Assembly (NCBI RefSeq): GCF_017916515.1
Contig: NZ_JAFMTA010000001.1
Location: 558,001 to 622,000, forward strand
Direction: 5' to 3'
Origin: Naasia sp. SYSU D00948
GTDB lineage: Bacteria; Actinomycetota; Actinomycetes; Actinomycetales; Microbacteriaceae
Length of the DNA: 64,000 bases
In this document: one piece after another, positions 45,181-54,618 of the stretch
Layout: the number at the start of each line of letters is the position of its first letter
Position numbering within the stretch: the first letter of the stretch is position 1
Notes under the pieces: generated by a model
The model's database searches: none
Told to the model about the DNA's origin: nothing
What the model saw: only the letters and a program-made list of their open reading frames with translations
Made by a program: the position numbers and the translations under genes

Positions 45181-45603
45181 GTGACGTCAACAGTGGAGCC
45201 GGCGAGCGCGCCGTCGGACCTCGACGCGCGGTACGGCCGCACCCCTCGCGCGCGGCGTCGCAGGCGCTGGTTCGGCATCACCGCGGCCGCCGGATTCGCG
45301 GCGGTCCTCGCCGCCTGGGTCGTGTGGGCGGGACTGGACGGCACCGGCGACGTCCTGCAGGCCCGGGACATCGGCTACCAGAAGATCGGCGACGACCAGG
45401 TGCGCATCCGCTGGGAGCTCACGGTCGAACCGGGGACCGCGACCCGGTGCGCGGTCCACGCGCTCGACGAGCGCTACGAGATCGTCGGCTGGAAGGTCGT
45501 CGACATCCCCGCATCCGAGGAGCGCACCCGCCCCTTCGCGGAGACGATCCGGATCGTCTCCCCCGCCACGACGGGCTTGATCTCGGAGTGCTGGCTCCCG
45601 TAA
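45181..45603 (+). CDS. DUF4307 membrane protein
   Basis: 140 residues. Basic segment RARRRRRW, one membrane helix (about 31-52), then an outer beta domain with VRIRWELTVEPGTATRCAVHALDERYEIVGWKVVDIP partly conserved in DUF4307. Such genes commonly lie beside greA and mca in actinobacteria. GTG 45181 follows CAGGAG. Confidence 0.85.
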   Translation: MTSTVEPASAPSDLDARYGRTPRARRRRRWFGITAAAGFAAVLAAWVVWAGLDGTGDVLQARDIGYQKIGDDQVRIRWELTVEPGTATRCAVHALDERYEIVGWKVVDIPASEERTRPFAETIRIVSPATTGLISECWLP

Positions 45604-45705
45604 CGTGTTTGCTTCGCCTTCGCCATGGGCGCTGTCGCCCCGTGCGAGGGCCTGACGGCTCCGCCTTCCTCGCCGCGAGCCCCCTTCCCTTTCAGGAGTA
45701 ACCCC

Positions 45706-46197
45706 ATGTCTCAGGAAACCCACGTCACCTGGCTGACCCAGGACGCCTTCGACCGGCTCTCGGCCGAGCTCGAGCAGCTGTCGGGACCGGGCCGGACCGA
45801 GATCGCCAAGAGGATCGAGCAGGCCCGCGAGGAGGGCGACCTGCGCGAGAACGGCGGCTACCACGCCGCCAAGGAGGAGCAGGGCAAGATCGAGGCCCGC
45901 ATCCGCCAGCTGACGCAGCTGCTCCGGAGCGCCGAGGTCGGCCAGGCTCCCACCTCGACGGACGTCGTGGGGCTCGGCTCGGTCGTGACCGCCACCATCG
46001 CCGGCGAGGAGAGCACGTTCCTCATCGGCAACCGGGAGATCGCGGGCGACAGCGACCTCGACGTCTACAGCGAGCAGAGCCCCCTCGGGCAGGCGATCCT
46101 CGGGCAGAAGGTCGGCTCGTCGATCTCCTACACCGCCCCGAACGGGCGCTCCATCCCGGTCGAGGTCCTCAAGGTGGAGCCCTACTCCGGCCGCTGA
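45706..46197 (+). CDS. greA: Transcription elongation factor GreA
   Basis: 163 residues. The N-terminal coiled coil carries the catalytic tip EEGDLRENGGYHAAK; the C-terminal FKBP-like domain has SPLGQAILGQKVG. GreA rescues backtracked RNA polymerase by stimulating transcript cleavage. ATG 45706 follows TCAGGAG. Confidence 0.97.
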   Translation: MSQETHVTWLTQDAFDRLSAELEQLSGPGRTEIAKRIEQAREEGDLRENGGYHAAKEEQGKIEARIRQLTQLLRSAEVGQAPTSTDVVGLGSVVTATIAGEESTFLIGNREIAGDSDLDVYSEQSPLGQAILGQKVGSSISYTAPNGRSIPVEVLKVEPYSGR

Positions 46198-46235
46198 CGG
46201 CCGTCCGCCTGGGAACGCAGCCGGCGGAGACGCGG

Positions 46236-46748
46236 TCAGTCGGCGTGCTCGGGCGGCCACACCACCCGGAACCGCTCGAAGACCACGTCTGCGGAGGGGT
46301 CCCAGACGCGGCCCTTCGCCGCCTCGGTGCGGCTCCAGTAGCGCGAGTGGCCCGCGAGCCAGTCGTCGCGGGTCCGGTCGCCCTCGCCCTCATCCCAGGC
46401 GAACGCGTCGTCGACGCTCTCCGCGGGGCCGAGCCGGAGCTCCATCGTCCGGACCACGAGCGCGGCCTGCCCGGACCCGTCGCACACGATCCAGTGCTCG
46501 CCGATGCGCGGCAGGGCCTCGCCGTCATCGCGGAAGTCCCGGACGAGGGAGGCCGTCGCCCGCTTCGTGCCGGCGAGCACCAGGCCCAGGAGCTCCTCGG
46601 CCAGCGAGGGCGAGTCCCCGAACACGTCGACGTAGGGGAAGCCCTCGCCTTCGGTGTCCGCCGCATGCCTCTCCCGGTATGCGTTCCACATCCCCTCGGC
46701 GGACGCGCGGTCGATCGGGACGGCGGGCGGCGATTCGGGCACGGGCAC
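46236..46748 (-). CDS. ASCH-domain protein
   Basis: About 170 residues. The ASCH fold (about 35-165) shows LGLVLAGTKRATASLVRDF, LPRIGEHWIVCDGSGQAALVVRT and the late ADVVFERFRVVWP. ASCH proteins bind RNA or hydrolyse modified nucleosides such as N4-acetylcytidine; which applies here is unknown. GTG 46748 and 46742 are both possible starts. Divergent from the TPM gene. Confidence 0.85.
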   Translation of the reverse strand: MPVPESPPAVPIDRASAEGMWNAYRERHAADTEGEGFPYVDVFGDSPSLAEELLGLVLAGTKRATASLVRDFRDDGEALPRIGEHWIVCDGSGQAALVVRTMELRLGPAESVDDAFAWDEGEGDRTRDDWLAGHSRYWSRTEAAKGRVWDPSADVVFERFRVVWPPEHAD

Positions 46749-46804
46749 CGAATGTGGCAGAGCCTCCGGACCGCCGCAACCCGATGCCGCCCGCGGACCG
46801 GCTC

Positions 46805-46810
46805 GATACT
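46805..46810 (+). promoter_or_regulatory. -10 box for leaderless TPM-domain gene
   Basis: GATACT (46805-46810) lies eight bases before the GTG at 46819, so transcription should begin at or next to the start codon. No ribosome binding site is present, in keeping with a leaderless mRNA. Confidence 0.5.
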
Positions 46811-46818
46811 GTGGGGGC

Positions 46819-48900
46819 GTGGCACCGAATGAGGTGAGACGCGCGCCCGCGTGGGTGCGCCTCCTCCTGACCTGCATGGTCGCTGTCCTGTTCCTGGCTC
46901 CCGCCGCGCCCGCGCACGCCGTCGACCCGGTGGACTTCGGCGGCTCCGACATCGTCGACCAGGCCGGCATCCTGGGCGCGGGCGAGGAGTCCGAGGTCCA
47001 GCGGGCGGTGGACACCCTGCAGCAGGAGACCGGCGTCACCCTCCTCGTGGCCTACATCGACACGCCCACCTCTCCGACGGACCTCGCCGCGTGGAGCGAC
47101 GAGGTCGCCCTCCTCAACGGCCTGGGCAGCGACAACGCCCTGCTCGTCGTCGCGGTCGAGGACCGCCAGTACCGCTTCACCGTCGACCAGGAGATGCCCG
47201 TCACCGACGCCCAGCTGGACGAGATCCAGCGCGAGCACATCGTCCCCCGGCTCGGCGCCGGGGACTGGGCGGGCGGGGCCGTCGGGGCGGCGCAGGGCCT
47301 CCAGGCTGCGCTCACCGGCGGTGGCGGAGGCGGAGGTGGAACGGGCGGCGCCGCCGCACCGTCGTTCAACTTCCTCCCGACGCTGCTCATCCTGGGCGGC
47401 TTCGTCCTCGTCGTCGTGATCGTCCTCCGCGTCGTGCGGGCCCGGCGGAACCGGGCCGTCGCCCAGAGCCGCGAGCAGGACCAGAAGCAGCTCGACCTGC
47501 GCGCCGGGGCCCTCCTCGTGGAGCTCGACGACGCGCTGAAGACCAGCGAGCAGGAGCTGGGCTTCGCCGAGGCCGAGTTCGGCGCGGAGCAGACCGCGCC
47601 CTTCGCCGCGGCGGTCGAGTCCGCCCGCGGGAAGGTGCGGGAGGCGTTCCGGATCCGGCAGCGGCTCGACGATGCGGAGCCCGAGACGCCCGAGCAGCGC
47701 CGCGAGTTGACGATGCAGCTCATCGCGCTGTGCGAGCAGGCGGACAAGGAGCTCGACGACCAGTCGGAGGCGTTCGACGAGCTGCGGCAGCTGGGCCGGA
47801 ACGCCCCGCAGGCGCTGCAAGCGATGACCGCGGAGGCCGAGCGGCTCAGCCCTCGCGTCGATGCCGCGGAGGCGGCGCTCGCAGCGCTGCGCAGCCGCTA
47901 CGACGAGACGGCTCTCGCGAGCGTCGCGGACAACCCGGAGCAGGCGCGCAAGCTGCTCGCCTTCGCCGCGACCGAGGGGACCCGCGCCGCCGAGAGCATC
48001 CGGGCGGGCAAGGCCGGCGCCGCCGCGCTGTCCGTCCGGAGCGCCCAGCAGTCCCTCGGTCAGGCCGCGCAGCTGCTCGACGCCGTGGACCGCGCGGGCG
48101 GCGAGCTCGAGGCCGCGGCCGGCAAGCTGACCCCCGCCGTCACCGCCCTGCGCGAGGACGTCGAGGAGGCGTCCCGCCTGCGACCCGAGGCACGGGCGTC
48201 CGTGCCCGAGCTGGAGACCGCCGTCGTGGAGGCGCAGCAGGCGCTCGCCGCCACAGCGACCGCCCAGCGCGACCCGCTCGGCACGCTGACGCGCATCACC
48301 GGGGCCGAGCAGCGGATCGACGCGGCCCTCGCGCCGGTCCGCGAGCGCGCGCAGCGGGAGCAGCGCGCTCGGGCGGCGCTCGAGCGGGCCCTCCCGTCGG
48401 CCGCGGCTCAGGTGCAGTCCGCGCGCGACTTCATCACCACGCGCCGCGGCGGAGTCGGGCCGGGCGCACGCACCCGCCTGGCCGAGGCGGAGCGGTACCT
48501 CGCGCAGGCGCAGGGCAGCGCGGCCATCGATCCGGAGGCGTCGCTCGCGGCCGCGCAGTCCGCGTCCACGCTCGCCTCCAGCGCGATGCAGTCCGCCCAG
48601 AGCGACGTGGCCGACTTCTACAGCACGGGCATGCCGACCGCGACGTACGGCGGCAGAGGCGGGGACATGACCGGCGCGATCCTCGGCGGGATCATCGGCG
48701 GCATGCTGGGCGGCGGGGGCCGCAGCCGCGGGTACGGCGGGGGCGGCTTCGGCGGGAGCTTCGGCGGCGGATTCGGCGGAGGGGGCTCCCGCCGGGGCGG
48801 CTTCGGCGGAGGCGGGTTCCGGGGCGGCGGCGGCGGCTTCGGCGGCTCGAGGGGATTCGGGGGCTCCGGCGGACGCCGGGGCGGGGGCGGGCGCTTCTAG
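46819..48900 (+). CDS. TPM-domain membrane protein with coiled coil and glycine-rich tail
   Basis: 693 residues. Signal peptide (about 1-34), TPM phosphatase-like domain (about 45-165, DQAGILGAGEESEVQRAVDTL, then DNALLVVAVEDRQYRFTVD), glycine linker, membrane helix (about 190-212), then some 400 residues of helical coiled coil and a tail of GGGF, GGSF and RGG repeats from about 610. TPM proteins help build or repair membrane complexes. PspA follows 46 bases downstream, a recurrent pairing. Confidence 0.9.
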   Translation: MAPNEVRRAPAWVRLLLTCMVAVLFLAPAAPAHAVDPVDFGGSDIVDQAGILGAGEESEVQRAVDTLQQETGVTLLVAYIDTPTSPTDLAAWSDEVALLNGLGSDNALLVVAVEDRQYRFTVDQEMPVTDAQLDEIQREHIVPRLGAGDWAGGAVGAAQGLQAALTGGGGGGGGTGGAAAPSFNFLPTLLILGGFVLVVVIVLRVVRARRNRAVAQSREQDQKQLDLRAGALLVELDDALKTSEQELGFAEAEFGAEQTAPFAAAVESARGKVREAFRIRQRLDDAEPETPEQRRELTMQLIALCEQADKELDDQSEAFDELRQLGRNAPQALQAMTAEAERLSPRVDAAEAALAALRSRYDETALASVADNPEQARKLLAFAATEGTRAAESIRAGKAGAAALSVRSAQQSLGQAAQLLDAVDRAGGELEAAAGKLTPAVTALREDVEEASRLRPEARASVPELETAVVEAQQALAATATAQRDPLGTLTRITGAEQRIDAALAPVRERAQREQRARAALERALPSAAAQVQSARDFITTRRGGVGPGARTRLAEAERYLAQAQGSAAIDPEASLAAAQSASTLASSAMQSAQSDVADFYSTGMPTATYGGRGGDMTGAILGGIIGGMLGGGGRSRGYGGGGFGGSFGGGFGGGGSRRGGFGGGGFRGGGGGFGGSRGFGGSGGRRGGGGRF

Positions 48901-48946
48901 AGCGAACGATCCATCACCGGAAAGATCCACAGGAAAGAGAGGAACC

Positions 48947-49687
48947 ATGGCGAAGCAGACCATCTTCGGCCGGATCGCGCAGCTGGCCCGGGCGAACATC
49001 AACGCCCTGATCGACCAGGCGGAGGACCCGCAGCTGATGCTCGATCAGCTCGTGCGCGACTACACGGCGAGCATCGCGGAGGCGGAGAACGCGATCGCGC
49101 AGACGATCGGCAACCTGCGCCTGCTCGAGGACGACCACCGCGAGGACGTGCAGAACGCGCAGGAGTGGGGACGCAAGGCCCTCGCCGCGAGCCAGAAGGC
49201 GGACGAGCTCCGGGCGGCGGGCGACACGGCGGGCGCCGACAAGTTCGACAACCTGGCCAAGGTCGCGCTGGGCCGGCAGGTGCAGTCCGAGAGCGAGGCG
49301 CGGGCGGCGGAGCCGAACATCGCCGCGCAGACCGAGGTCGTCGAGCGACTCAAGTCCGGCCTGCAGAAGATGCGCGAGAAGCTCGGCGAGCTGACCGCGA
49401 AGCGCGACGAGCTGGTCGCCCGCCAGAAGACGGTGCAGGCGCAGGCCCAGGTGCACGACGCCCTCAAGTCGATCGACATCATGGACCCCACGAGCGAGGT
49501 CAGCCGCTTCGAGGAGAAGGTGCGCCGCGAGGAGGCCCGCGTGCGCGGCCAGCAGGAGCTCTCGGCCTCGAGCCTGGACGCCCAGTTCGAGAGCCTCGAG
49601 GACCTCGGCGAGATGGCGGAGGTCGAGGCGCGGCTCGCCGCTCTCAAGGCGGGCGGGCAGCCGAAGGCCGTGACCTCCGGCAGCTGA
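48947..49687 (+). CDS. pspA: PspA/IM30-family membrane stress protein
   Basis: 246 residues, almost all alpha-helical coiled coil. TIFGRIAQLARANINALIDQAEDPQLMLDQLVRDY is the family start, seen as LIDQAEDPQLMLDQL. PspA oligomers stabilise damaged membranes. ATG 48947 follows AGAGAGG. Probably cotranscribed with the TPM gene. Confidence 0.95.
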   Translation: MAKQTIFGRIAQLARANINALIDQAEDPQLMLDQLVRDYTASIAEAENAIAQTIGNLRLLEDDHREDVQNAQEWGRKALAASQKADELRAAGDTAGADKFDNLAKVALGRQVQSESEARAAEPNIAAQTEVVERLKSGLQKMREKLGELTAKRDELVARQKTVQAQAQVHDALKSIDIMDPTSEVSRFEEKVRREEARVRGQQELSASSLDAQFESLEDLGEMAEVEARLAALKAGGQPKAVTSGS

Positions 49688-49696
49688 CACGGCGAA

Positions 49697-49730
49697 GGAC
49701 GGGGGCGCGGCGTCGGCCGCGCCCCCGTCC
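49697..49730. terminator. Strong bidirectional hairpin between pspA and ilvA
   Basis: A perfect 15-bp stem, GGACGGGGGCGCGGC (49697-49711) with GCCGCGCCCCCGTCC (49716-49730) and a GTCG loop, lies ten bases after the pspA stop and seven before the ilvA stop. It can serve both converging genes. Confidence 0.75.
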
Positions 49731-49736
49731 TCGTGT

Positions 49737-50984
49737 TCAGGGTCCGGCGATCCTCGGGGAGTACCCCGCCTTGCGCAGCGTCTCGACCACGAGGGTCGCG
49801 TGATCGTGTCCGCGGGTCTCGACGCTCACCTCGAGCTCGACCTCGCTGATCTGCAGGCCCTTCCCGTGGCGCGTGTGCAGGACCTCGACGACGTTCGCGT
49901 TGGCGTCCGCGATCAGCCGGGAGATGACGGCGAGCTGACCCGGCCGGTCGGGGAGGCCGATGCGGAGCGTGAGGTAGCGGTCGGACGCCGCGAGGCCGCG
50001 GCTGATGACGCGCTCCATCATCAGCGGATCGATGTTCCCGCCGGAGAGCAGCACCACGGTCGTGCCGAGATTCCCCGCGATCTTGCCGCTCAGGATCGCC
50101 GCCACGCCGACCGCGCCGGCGGGCTCGACGACGAGCTTCGCCCGCTCGAGGAGGACGACCAGGGCCTGCGCGGTCTCGTCGTCGCTCACCGTCACGACGC
50201 TGTCGACCGTGTCGCGGATGATCTCGAAGTTCAGGATGCCGGGACGCGACACCGCGATGCCGTCGGCGATGGTGGGGGCGATCTCGATGACGACCGGCTC
50301 GCCCCGCGCGATCGACGGCGGATACGGGGCGGCGTTCTCCGCCTGGACCCCGATGATGCGCACCGGGCGCTCGGCCTTCTGCTTGATCGCGCTCGCGATC
50401 CCGGCGATCAGGCCGCCGCCGCCGATCGGGACGACGATGGTGTCGACATCCGGAACGTCCTCGAGGATCTCCAGGCCGAGGGTGCCCTGCCCGGTGATGA
50501 CGTCGGGGTGGTCGAACGGCGGGATGAGGACCGCGCCGGTCTTCTCCGCGTACTCGGCCGCCGCGCGCAGGGGCTCGTCGACCGTGTGGCCCTGAAGGAT
50601 CACCTCCGCGCCGTACGAGCGGGTGGCCTGCAGCTTCGGCAGCGGGACGCCGAGCGGCATGAAGATCGTCGCCCGGATCCCCAGCTCGCGGGCGGCGAGC
50701 GCGACGCCCTGCGCGTGGTTCCCGGCGGATGCGGCGACCACGCCGCGGAGGCGCTCGTCCTCGCTCAGCCGGGACAGCCGGTAGTAGGCGCCGCGGATCT
50801 TGTAGGAGCCGGTGCGCTGCAGGTTCTCGCACTTCAGATGCACCCGGCTGCCCAGCACGTCGCCGAGGAAGTGCGAATCCTCCATCGGCGTGTGCTGCGC
50901 GACGGCGGACACCACCGTGCGGGCGCGCTCGAAGTCGGTGAGCCCGGGACCGGCGTAGACCGGGACGGGCTGGGTGTCACGCAT
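49737..50984 (-). CDS. ilvA: Threonine ammonia-lyase with C-terminal ACT domain
   Basis: 415 residues. PLP lysine in RTGSYKIRGAYYR; SAGNHAQGVA, PIGGGGLIAG and the LLSGGNID loop bind PLP and substrate. The C-terminal ACT domain (about 335-410) has IGLPDRPGQLAVISRLI. It deaminates threonine to 2-oxobutanoate; the short single ACT suggests the biosynthetic/catabolic TdcB-like class. It overlaps the AI-2E gene by eight bases. Confidence 0.94.
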   Translation of the reverse strand: MRDTQPVPVYAGPGLTDFERARTVVSAVAQHTPMEDSHFLGDVLGSRVHLKCENLQRTGSYKIRGAYYRLSRLSEDERLRGVVAASAGNHAQGVALAARELGIRATIFMPLGVPLPKLQATRSYGAEVILQGHTVDEPLRAAAEYAEKTGAVLIPPFDHPDVITGQGTLGLEILEDVPDVDTIVVPIGGGGLIAGIASAIKQKAERPVRIIGVQAENAAPYPPSIARGEPVVIEIAPTIADGIAVSRPGILNFEIIRDTVDSVVTVSDDETAQALVVLLERAKLVVEPAGAVGVAAILSGKIAGNLGTTVVLLSGGNIDPLMMERVISRGLAASDRYLTLRIGLPDRPGQLAVISRLIADANANVVEVLHTRHGKGLQISEVELEVSVETRGHDHATLVVETLRKAGYSPRIAGP

Positions 50985-52218
50985 CGGGTACGACGTCCTC
51001 GAGCTCGGGTTTGGGGTTGGACCGCCAGCTTCCCTGGGCCACGTACTTGATCATGACGTTCAGTGTGGCCACGATCGGCACCGCGAACAGCGTGCCGGGG
51101 ATCCCGCCCAGGATCCCTCCCGCCACCACCGCGAGGACGACGGCGAGCGGGTGCACCTTCACGGCGCTGCCCATGATGAGCGGCTGGAGCACGTGACCCT
51201 CGAGCTGCTGCACGAGCAGCACGATGCCGAGCATGATCAGCGCCGGGACCGGGCCGTTGTAGACGAGCGCGATGAACACCGCGAGGGCCCCGGTGACGAA
51301 GGCGCCGACCACCGGGATGAACGAGCCCAGGAAGACGAGGACGGCGATGGGGATGGCGAGCGGGACCTGGAGGATGAAGGCGCCGAGCCCGATCCCGACG
51401 GCGTCGATGAAGGCGACGAGGATCTGCACCCGCACGAAGTTGCCGAGCGTGAGCCATCCGGCCCGTCCCGCTCCGTCCACCGCCGCCCGGGCGCGGTGCG
51501 GGAACAGCCGGACCACCCAGTGCCAGATCCCCTTGCCGTCGATCAGCAGGAAGAGCGTGCTGAAGAGGACGAGCAGGAATCCGGTGAGGACGTGGCCGAG
51601 GGTGACGCCGACTGAGAGGGCCCCCGTGAGCAGGACCTGGCTGTCGCGCTGGATCGCTTCCATCGCCTGCGCGATGTAGGCGTCCAGCTCGGCCTCCGAG
51701 ATCTGGAAGGGCGACGTGACGAGGTAGTCCCGGAACTGCTCGAACGACTCGACGCTGCGCTGCCGCAGGTCGTCGAAACCGCGGGCGACGAAGGTGACGA
51801 CGAGGTAGATGAGTCCGGCGATCGCGACGAGGGTCCCGATCTCGGCGACGGCGACGGCCAGCCACTTCGGCCAGCCGTGCCTGCGGAGGAACTGGACCAG
51901 GGGCACGAGCAGAGCTGCGAGGAGGACGGCGATCAGCAGCGGGATCACGATCTCGCGCAGCTGGATGACGAGGAAGATCAGCAGAGCCAGGGCTCCGGCG
52001 ATCGCGAGCACGCGCCAGGACCAGGCGGCGGCGATGCGCATCCCGGGCGGGACCGTGTCGTGCCGGTCGGCTCGGCGGCCCGCGACCAGGGAGGCCCCTG
52101 GGTCGCTCCGGTCGGCCTCCGGTTCGGCCGGGACCGCGCCGGCGCTCGGCTGCTCGACCGGATCCTCCTGCGGCACGGCGTCCCGGGACGCGACACCTCT
52201 GCTGCGACCGAAAGCCAT
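50977..52218 (-). CDS. AI-2E (PerM) family transporter
   Basis: 413 residues. A charged N-terminus of about 65 residues precedes eight membrane helices; FLGSFIPVVGAFVTG and QQLEGHVLQPLIMGSAVKVHPL are family signatures. Members export small molecules or act as Na+(Li+)/H+ antiporters; substrate here is unknown. First gene of a two-gene operon with ilvA. Confidence 0.92.
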   Translation of the reverse strand: MAFGRSRGVASRDAVPQEDPVEQPSAGAVPAEPEADRSDPGASLVAGRRADRHDTVPPGMRIAAAWSWRVLAIAGALALLIFLVIQLREIVIPLLIAVLLAALLVPLVQFLRRHGWPKWLAVAVAEIGTLVAIAGLIYLVVTFVARGFDDLRQRSVESFEQFRDYLVTSPFQISEAELDAYIAQAMEAIQRDSQVLLTGALSVGVTLGHVLTGFLLVLFSTLFLLIDGKGIWHWVVRLFPHRARAAVDGAGRAGWLTLGNFVRVQILVAFIDAVGIGLGAFILQVPLAIPIAVLVFLGSFIPVVGAFVTGALAVFIALVYNGPVPALIMLGIVLLVQQLEGHVLQPLIMGSAVKVHPLAVVLAVVAGGILGGIPGTLFAVPIVATLNVMIKYVAQGSWRSNPKPELEDVVPDA

Positions 52219-52306
52219 CGCCCCAGTCTAGGGATGCTCCCCCCGGCGTGTCGGGGCTTGCGAGGCGCGGAGGGGGCGCGTCGGTGGGGGTGGCTAGGGT
52301 CGAAGC

Positions 52307-53506
52307 GTGGTCGAGACGATGAGCGCGGCTCAGGCGCGCCGCGTCGCCCTCGCGGCGCAGGGCTTCGGCCGCGAGCGTCCCGCCTCCGTCGGCACCCGGC
52401 AGCTGAATCACCTGATCCAGCGCCTCGGTCTGCTCCAGATCGACTCGGTCAACGTCTTCGAGCGGAGCCACTACCTCCCGGTGTTCGCCCGGCTCGGCGC
52501 CTACGACCGCGCGGTCCTCGACCGGCTGCTGTTCACCCCGCGCAGCGCCTATGTCGAGTACCTCGCGCACGTGGCCTGCTTCATCCCCATCGACGCCTGG
52601 CCGCTCTTCCGCTGGCGCATGCGGGCCTACCGGGAGAAGCACGCGTCCGAGCCCTGGGTGCAGGCCAACGGCGAGATGCTCGACTGGCTGCGGGCCGAGC
52701 TTGCGGAGAAGGGCCCGATGGCGGCCAGCGAGATCGAGCACGACGCCAACGTCCGGCGCGGACCCTGGTGGGGCTGGTCGGACGTGAAGGAGGGCCTCGA
52801 GTACCTCTTCTGGTGGGGAGAGGTGACGAGCGCCGGCCGGACCCGGTTCGAGCGCCGATACGCGCTGGCGGAGCAGGTGCTGGACGACCGGATCCTCTCC
52901 GCCGAGGTGCCCCGCGGGGACGCCTACCGTGAGCTGCTGCGGCGAGCCGCAGCGCTGCTCGGCGTCGGCACCGCCCGGGACCTGGCGGACTACTACCGCC
53001 TGCGCGGACCCGAGGTGCAGGTGGCGCTCGGCGAGCTCGAGGACGCGGGCGACATCGTCCCGGTGCAGGTGCGGGGCTGGGAGCGGGAGGGCCGCCCCGT
53101 GCGCGCGTGGCGGCACCGGGACGCCCGCATCCCGCGACGCATGGAGGGAGCGGCCCTGCTCTCGCCCTTCGATCCCGTCGTGTGGGAGCGGTCGCGGACG
53201 GAGCGCATGTTCGGCTTCCACTACCGCATCGAGATCTACACACCGGCGCCGCGCCGGCGGTACGGCTACTACGTCCTCCCGGTCCTCGTCGACGGCGAGC
53301 TGGTGGGCCGGCTCGACCTCAAGAGCGACCGCCAGGCGGGAGTCCTCCGCGTGCAGGCCGCGTGGTCGGAGGACGGCACGGCGGAGGACGCGGCGGACCG
53401 CATCGCGGCCCTGCTCCGCGAGGCGGCGGCGTGGCAGGGCCTCGGCGACGTCGCGGTCGAGCCGCGCGGCACCCTGGCGCCGGCGCTCGCGTCCGCCCTC
53501 GGCTGA
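52307..53506 (+). CDS. YcaQ-like (HTH_42) winged-helix DNA glycosylase
   Basis: 399 residues of tandem winged-helix domains. LGLLQIDSVNVFERSHYLPVFARLG contains the Q-x-D catalytic motif (QID) of YcaQ/AlkX-type glycosylases that unhook interstrand crosslinks; YVEYLAHVACFIPIDAWPLF and MLSPFDPVVWERSRTERMFGFHYRIEIY-like segments complete the family. GTG 52307 or ATG 52319 may be the start. It converges on htpX across element R2. Confidence 0.9.
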   Translation: MVETMSAAQARRVALAAQGFGRERPASVGTRQLNHLIQRLGLLQIDSVNVFERSHYLPVFARLGAYDRAVLDRLLFTPRSAYVEYLAHVACFIPIDAWPLFRWRMRAYREKHASEPWVQANGEMLDWLRAELAEKGPMAASEIEHDANVRRGPWWGWSDVKEGLEYLFWWGEVTSAGRTRFERRYALAEQVLDDRILSAEVPRGDAYRELLRRAAALLGVGTARDLADYYRLRGPEVQVALGELEDAGDIVPVQVRGWEREGRPVRAWRHRDARIPRRMEGAALLSPFDPVVWERSRTERMFGFHYRIEIYTPAPRRRYGYYVLPVLVDGELVGRLDLKSDRQAGVLRVQAAWSEDGTAEDAADRIAALLREAAAWQGLGDVAVEPRGTLAPALASALG

Positions 53507-53530
53507 CCCGACCTTCCGCTCGGCGCGCTC

Positions 53531-53687
53531 CCGCTCTCAACAGGCACTCGCGCTCAACAGCCACCGCACCCCTCGCGCTCAACAGGCACTCGAGGCACTC
53601 GCGCTCAACAGGCACCGGACCCCTTCAACAGCAGGACACGACGCCGCTCAGCCTGTCGACGACGATTCCGCCTGTTGAGCGCGAGGA
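53531..53687. repeat. Palindromic intergenic element R2 with amplified left arm (motif CGCTCAACAGG)
   Basis: The motif CGCGCTCAACAGG or close variants occurs at 53531-53544, 53549-53560, 53574-53586 and 53600-53612, then a trimmed TCAACAG near 53625. The complementary CCTGTTGAGCGCG lies at 53671-53683. Between them is AGGACACGACGCCG, close to the core of R3 and R6. It fills the gap between the convergent glycosylase and htpX genes. Confidence 0.8.
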
Positions 53688-53704
53688 GGGATGCCGGCGC
53701 TCGG

Positions 53705-54586
53705 CTAGAAGCTGCCGCCCATCCGGTGCAGGCGCTCGATGCGCTCGGCGATCGGCGGGTGGGTGCTGAACAGGCGGTCGAGACCGCCCGGCTTGAGCGG
53801 GTTCGCGATCCAGAGGTGCGCCATCGACGAGTTCTGGCGGCGGAGCGGCTGCCCGTACGCCTCGAGCTTGGCGAGGGCGCGGGCGAGCCCGTCCGGGTAG
53901 CGCGTCGTCAGGGCGGCGGTCGCGTCGGCGAGGTACTCGCGCTGCCGCGAGATCGCGAGCTGGACCAGGGTCGCGACCAGCGGCGCCACGAGCATCGCGA
54001 CGAGGCCGAACACGAGCACGACCGGGTTGTTGTTGCGGCCCCGGCCGAAGAAGGCCATCCGCAGCAGGATGTCGGAGAGGATGCCGACGGCCACCACGAG
54101 CCCGTACACGACGAGCGAGACGCGGATGTCGTAGTTGCGCACGTGGCCGAGCTCGTGCGCCATGACGCCCTCGAGCTCGTCGTCGTCGAGGAGCTCCAGC
54201 AGCCCGGTCGTGGCGGCGACGATCGCGTGCTGCGGGTCCCGACCGGTGGCGAACGCGTTGGGGCCGGGGTCCGGGACGACGTAGATCTTCGGCATCGGCG
54301 TCCCGGTCGCGATCGAGAGGTTCTCGACGGTCCGGTAGAGCCGGGGCTCGTCGGCCTTGGTGATCGGGCCGACGGCGCCGCTCATCGCGATCGCCTGCTT
54401 GTCCGCGAGGAAGTACTGGATGAGCGCGTACAGCGTCGCACCGGCGACCACGAGGATCGCGATCGACCAGTCCCCCGGGCGACCGTAGGCGTACTGCGCG
54501 AGCAGCCCGAGTCCGCCGAGGAGGACGACGAAGACCAGCAGGATGAGGACGGTGTTGCGCTTGTTGCGCGCGATGGCACGGTACAC
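53705..54586 (-). CDS. htpX: HtpX-like M48 membrane metalloprotease
   Basis: 293 residues. Membrane helices at about 12-32, 38-58, 145-167 and 180-202; zinc site MAHELGHVRNYD with the third ligand in SRQREYLADATAA. It degrades damaged membrane proteins. GTG 54586; 32 bases after the LemA gene on the same strand, the usual pairing. Confidence 0.94.
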   Translation of the reverse strand: MYRAIARNKRNTVLILLVFVVLLGGLGLLAQYAYGRPGDWSIAILVVAGATLYALIQYFLADKQAIAMSGAVGPITKADEPRLYRTVENLSIATGTPMPKIYVVPDPGPNAFATGRDPQHAIVAATTGLLELLDDDELEGVMAHELGHVRNYDIRVSLVVYGLVVAVGILSDILLRMAFFGRGRNNNPVVLVFGLVAMLVAPLVATLVQLAISRQREYLADATAALTTRYPDGLARALAKLEAYGQPLRRQNSSMAHLWIANPLKPGGLDRLFSTHPPIAERIERLHRMGGSF

Positions 54587-54618
54587 GACGACCTACCGGC
54601 CGCCTCTGGCCCGGCGGG

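Noticed and set aside
53531-53612. Possible CRISPR-like direct repeats
   Set aside because: Only about 13 bp are repeated, gaps are short and related to each other, and the block ends in an inverted copy.
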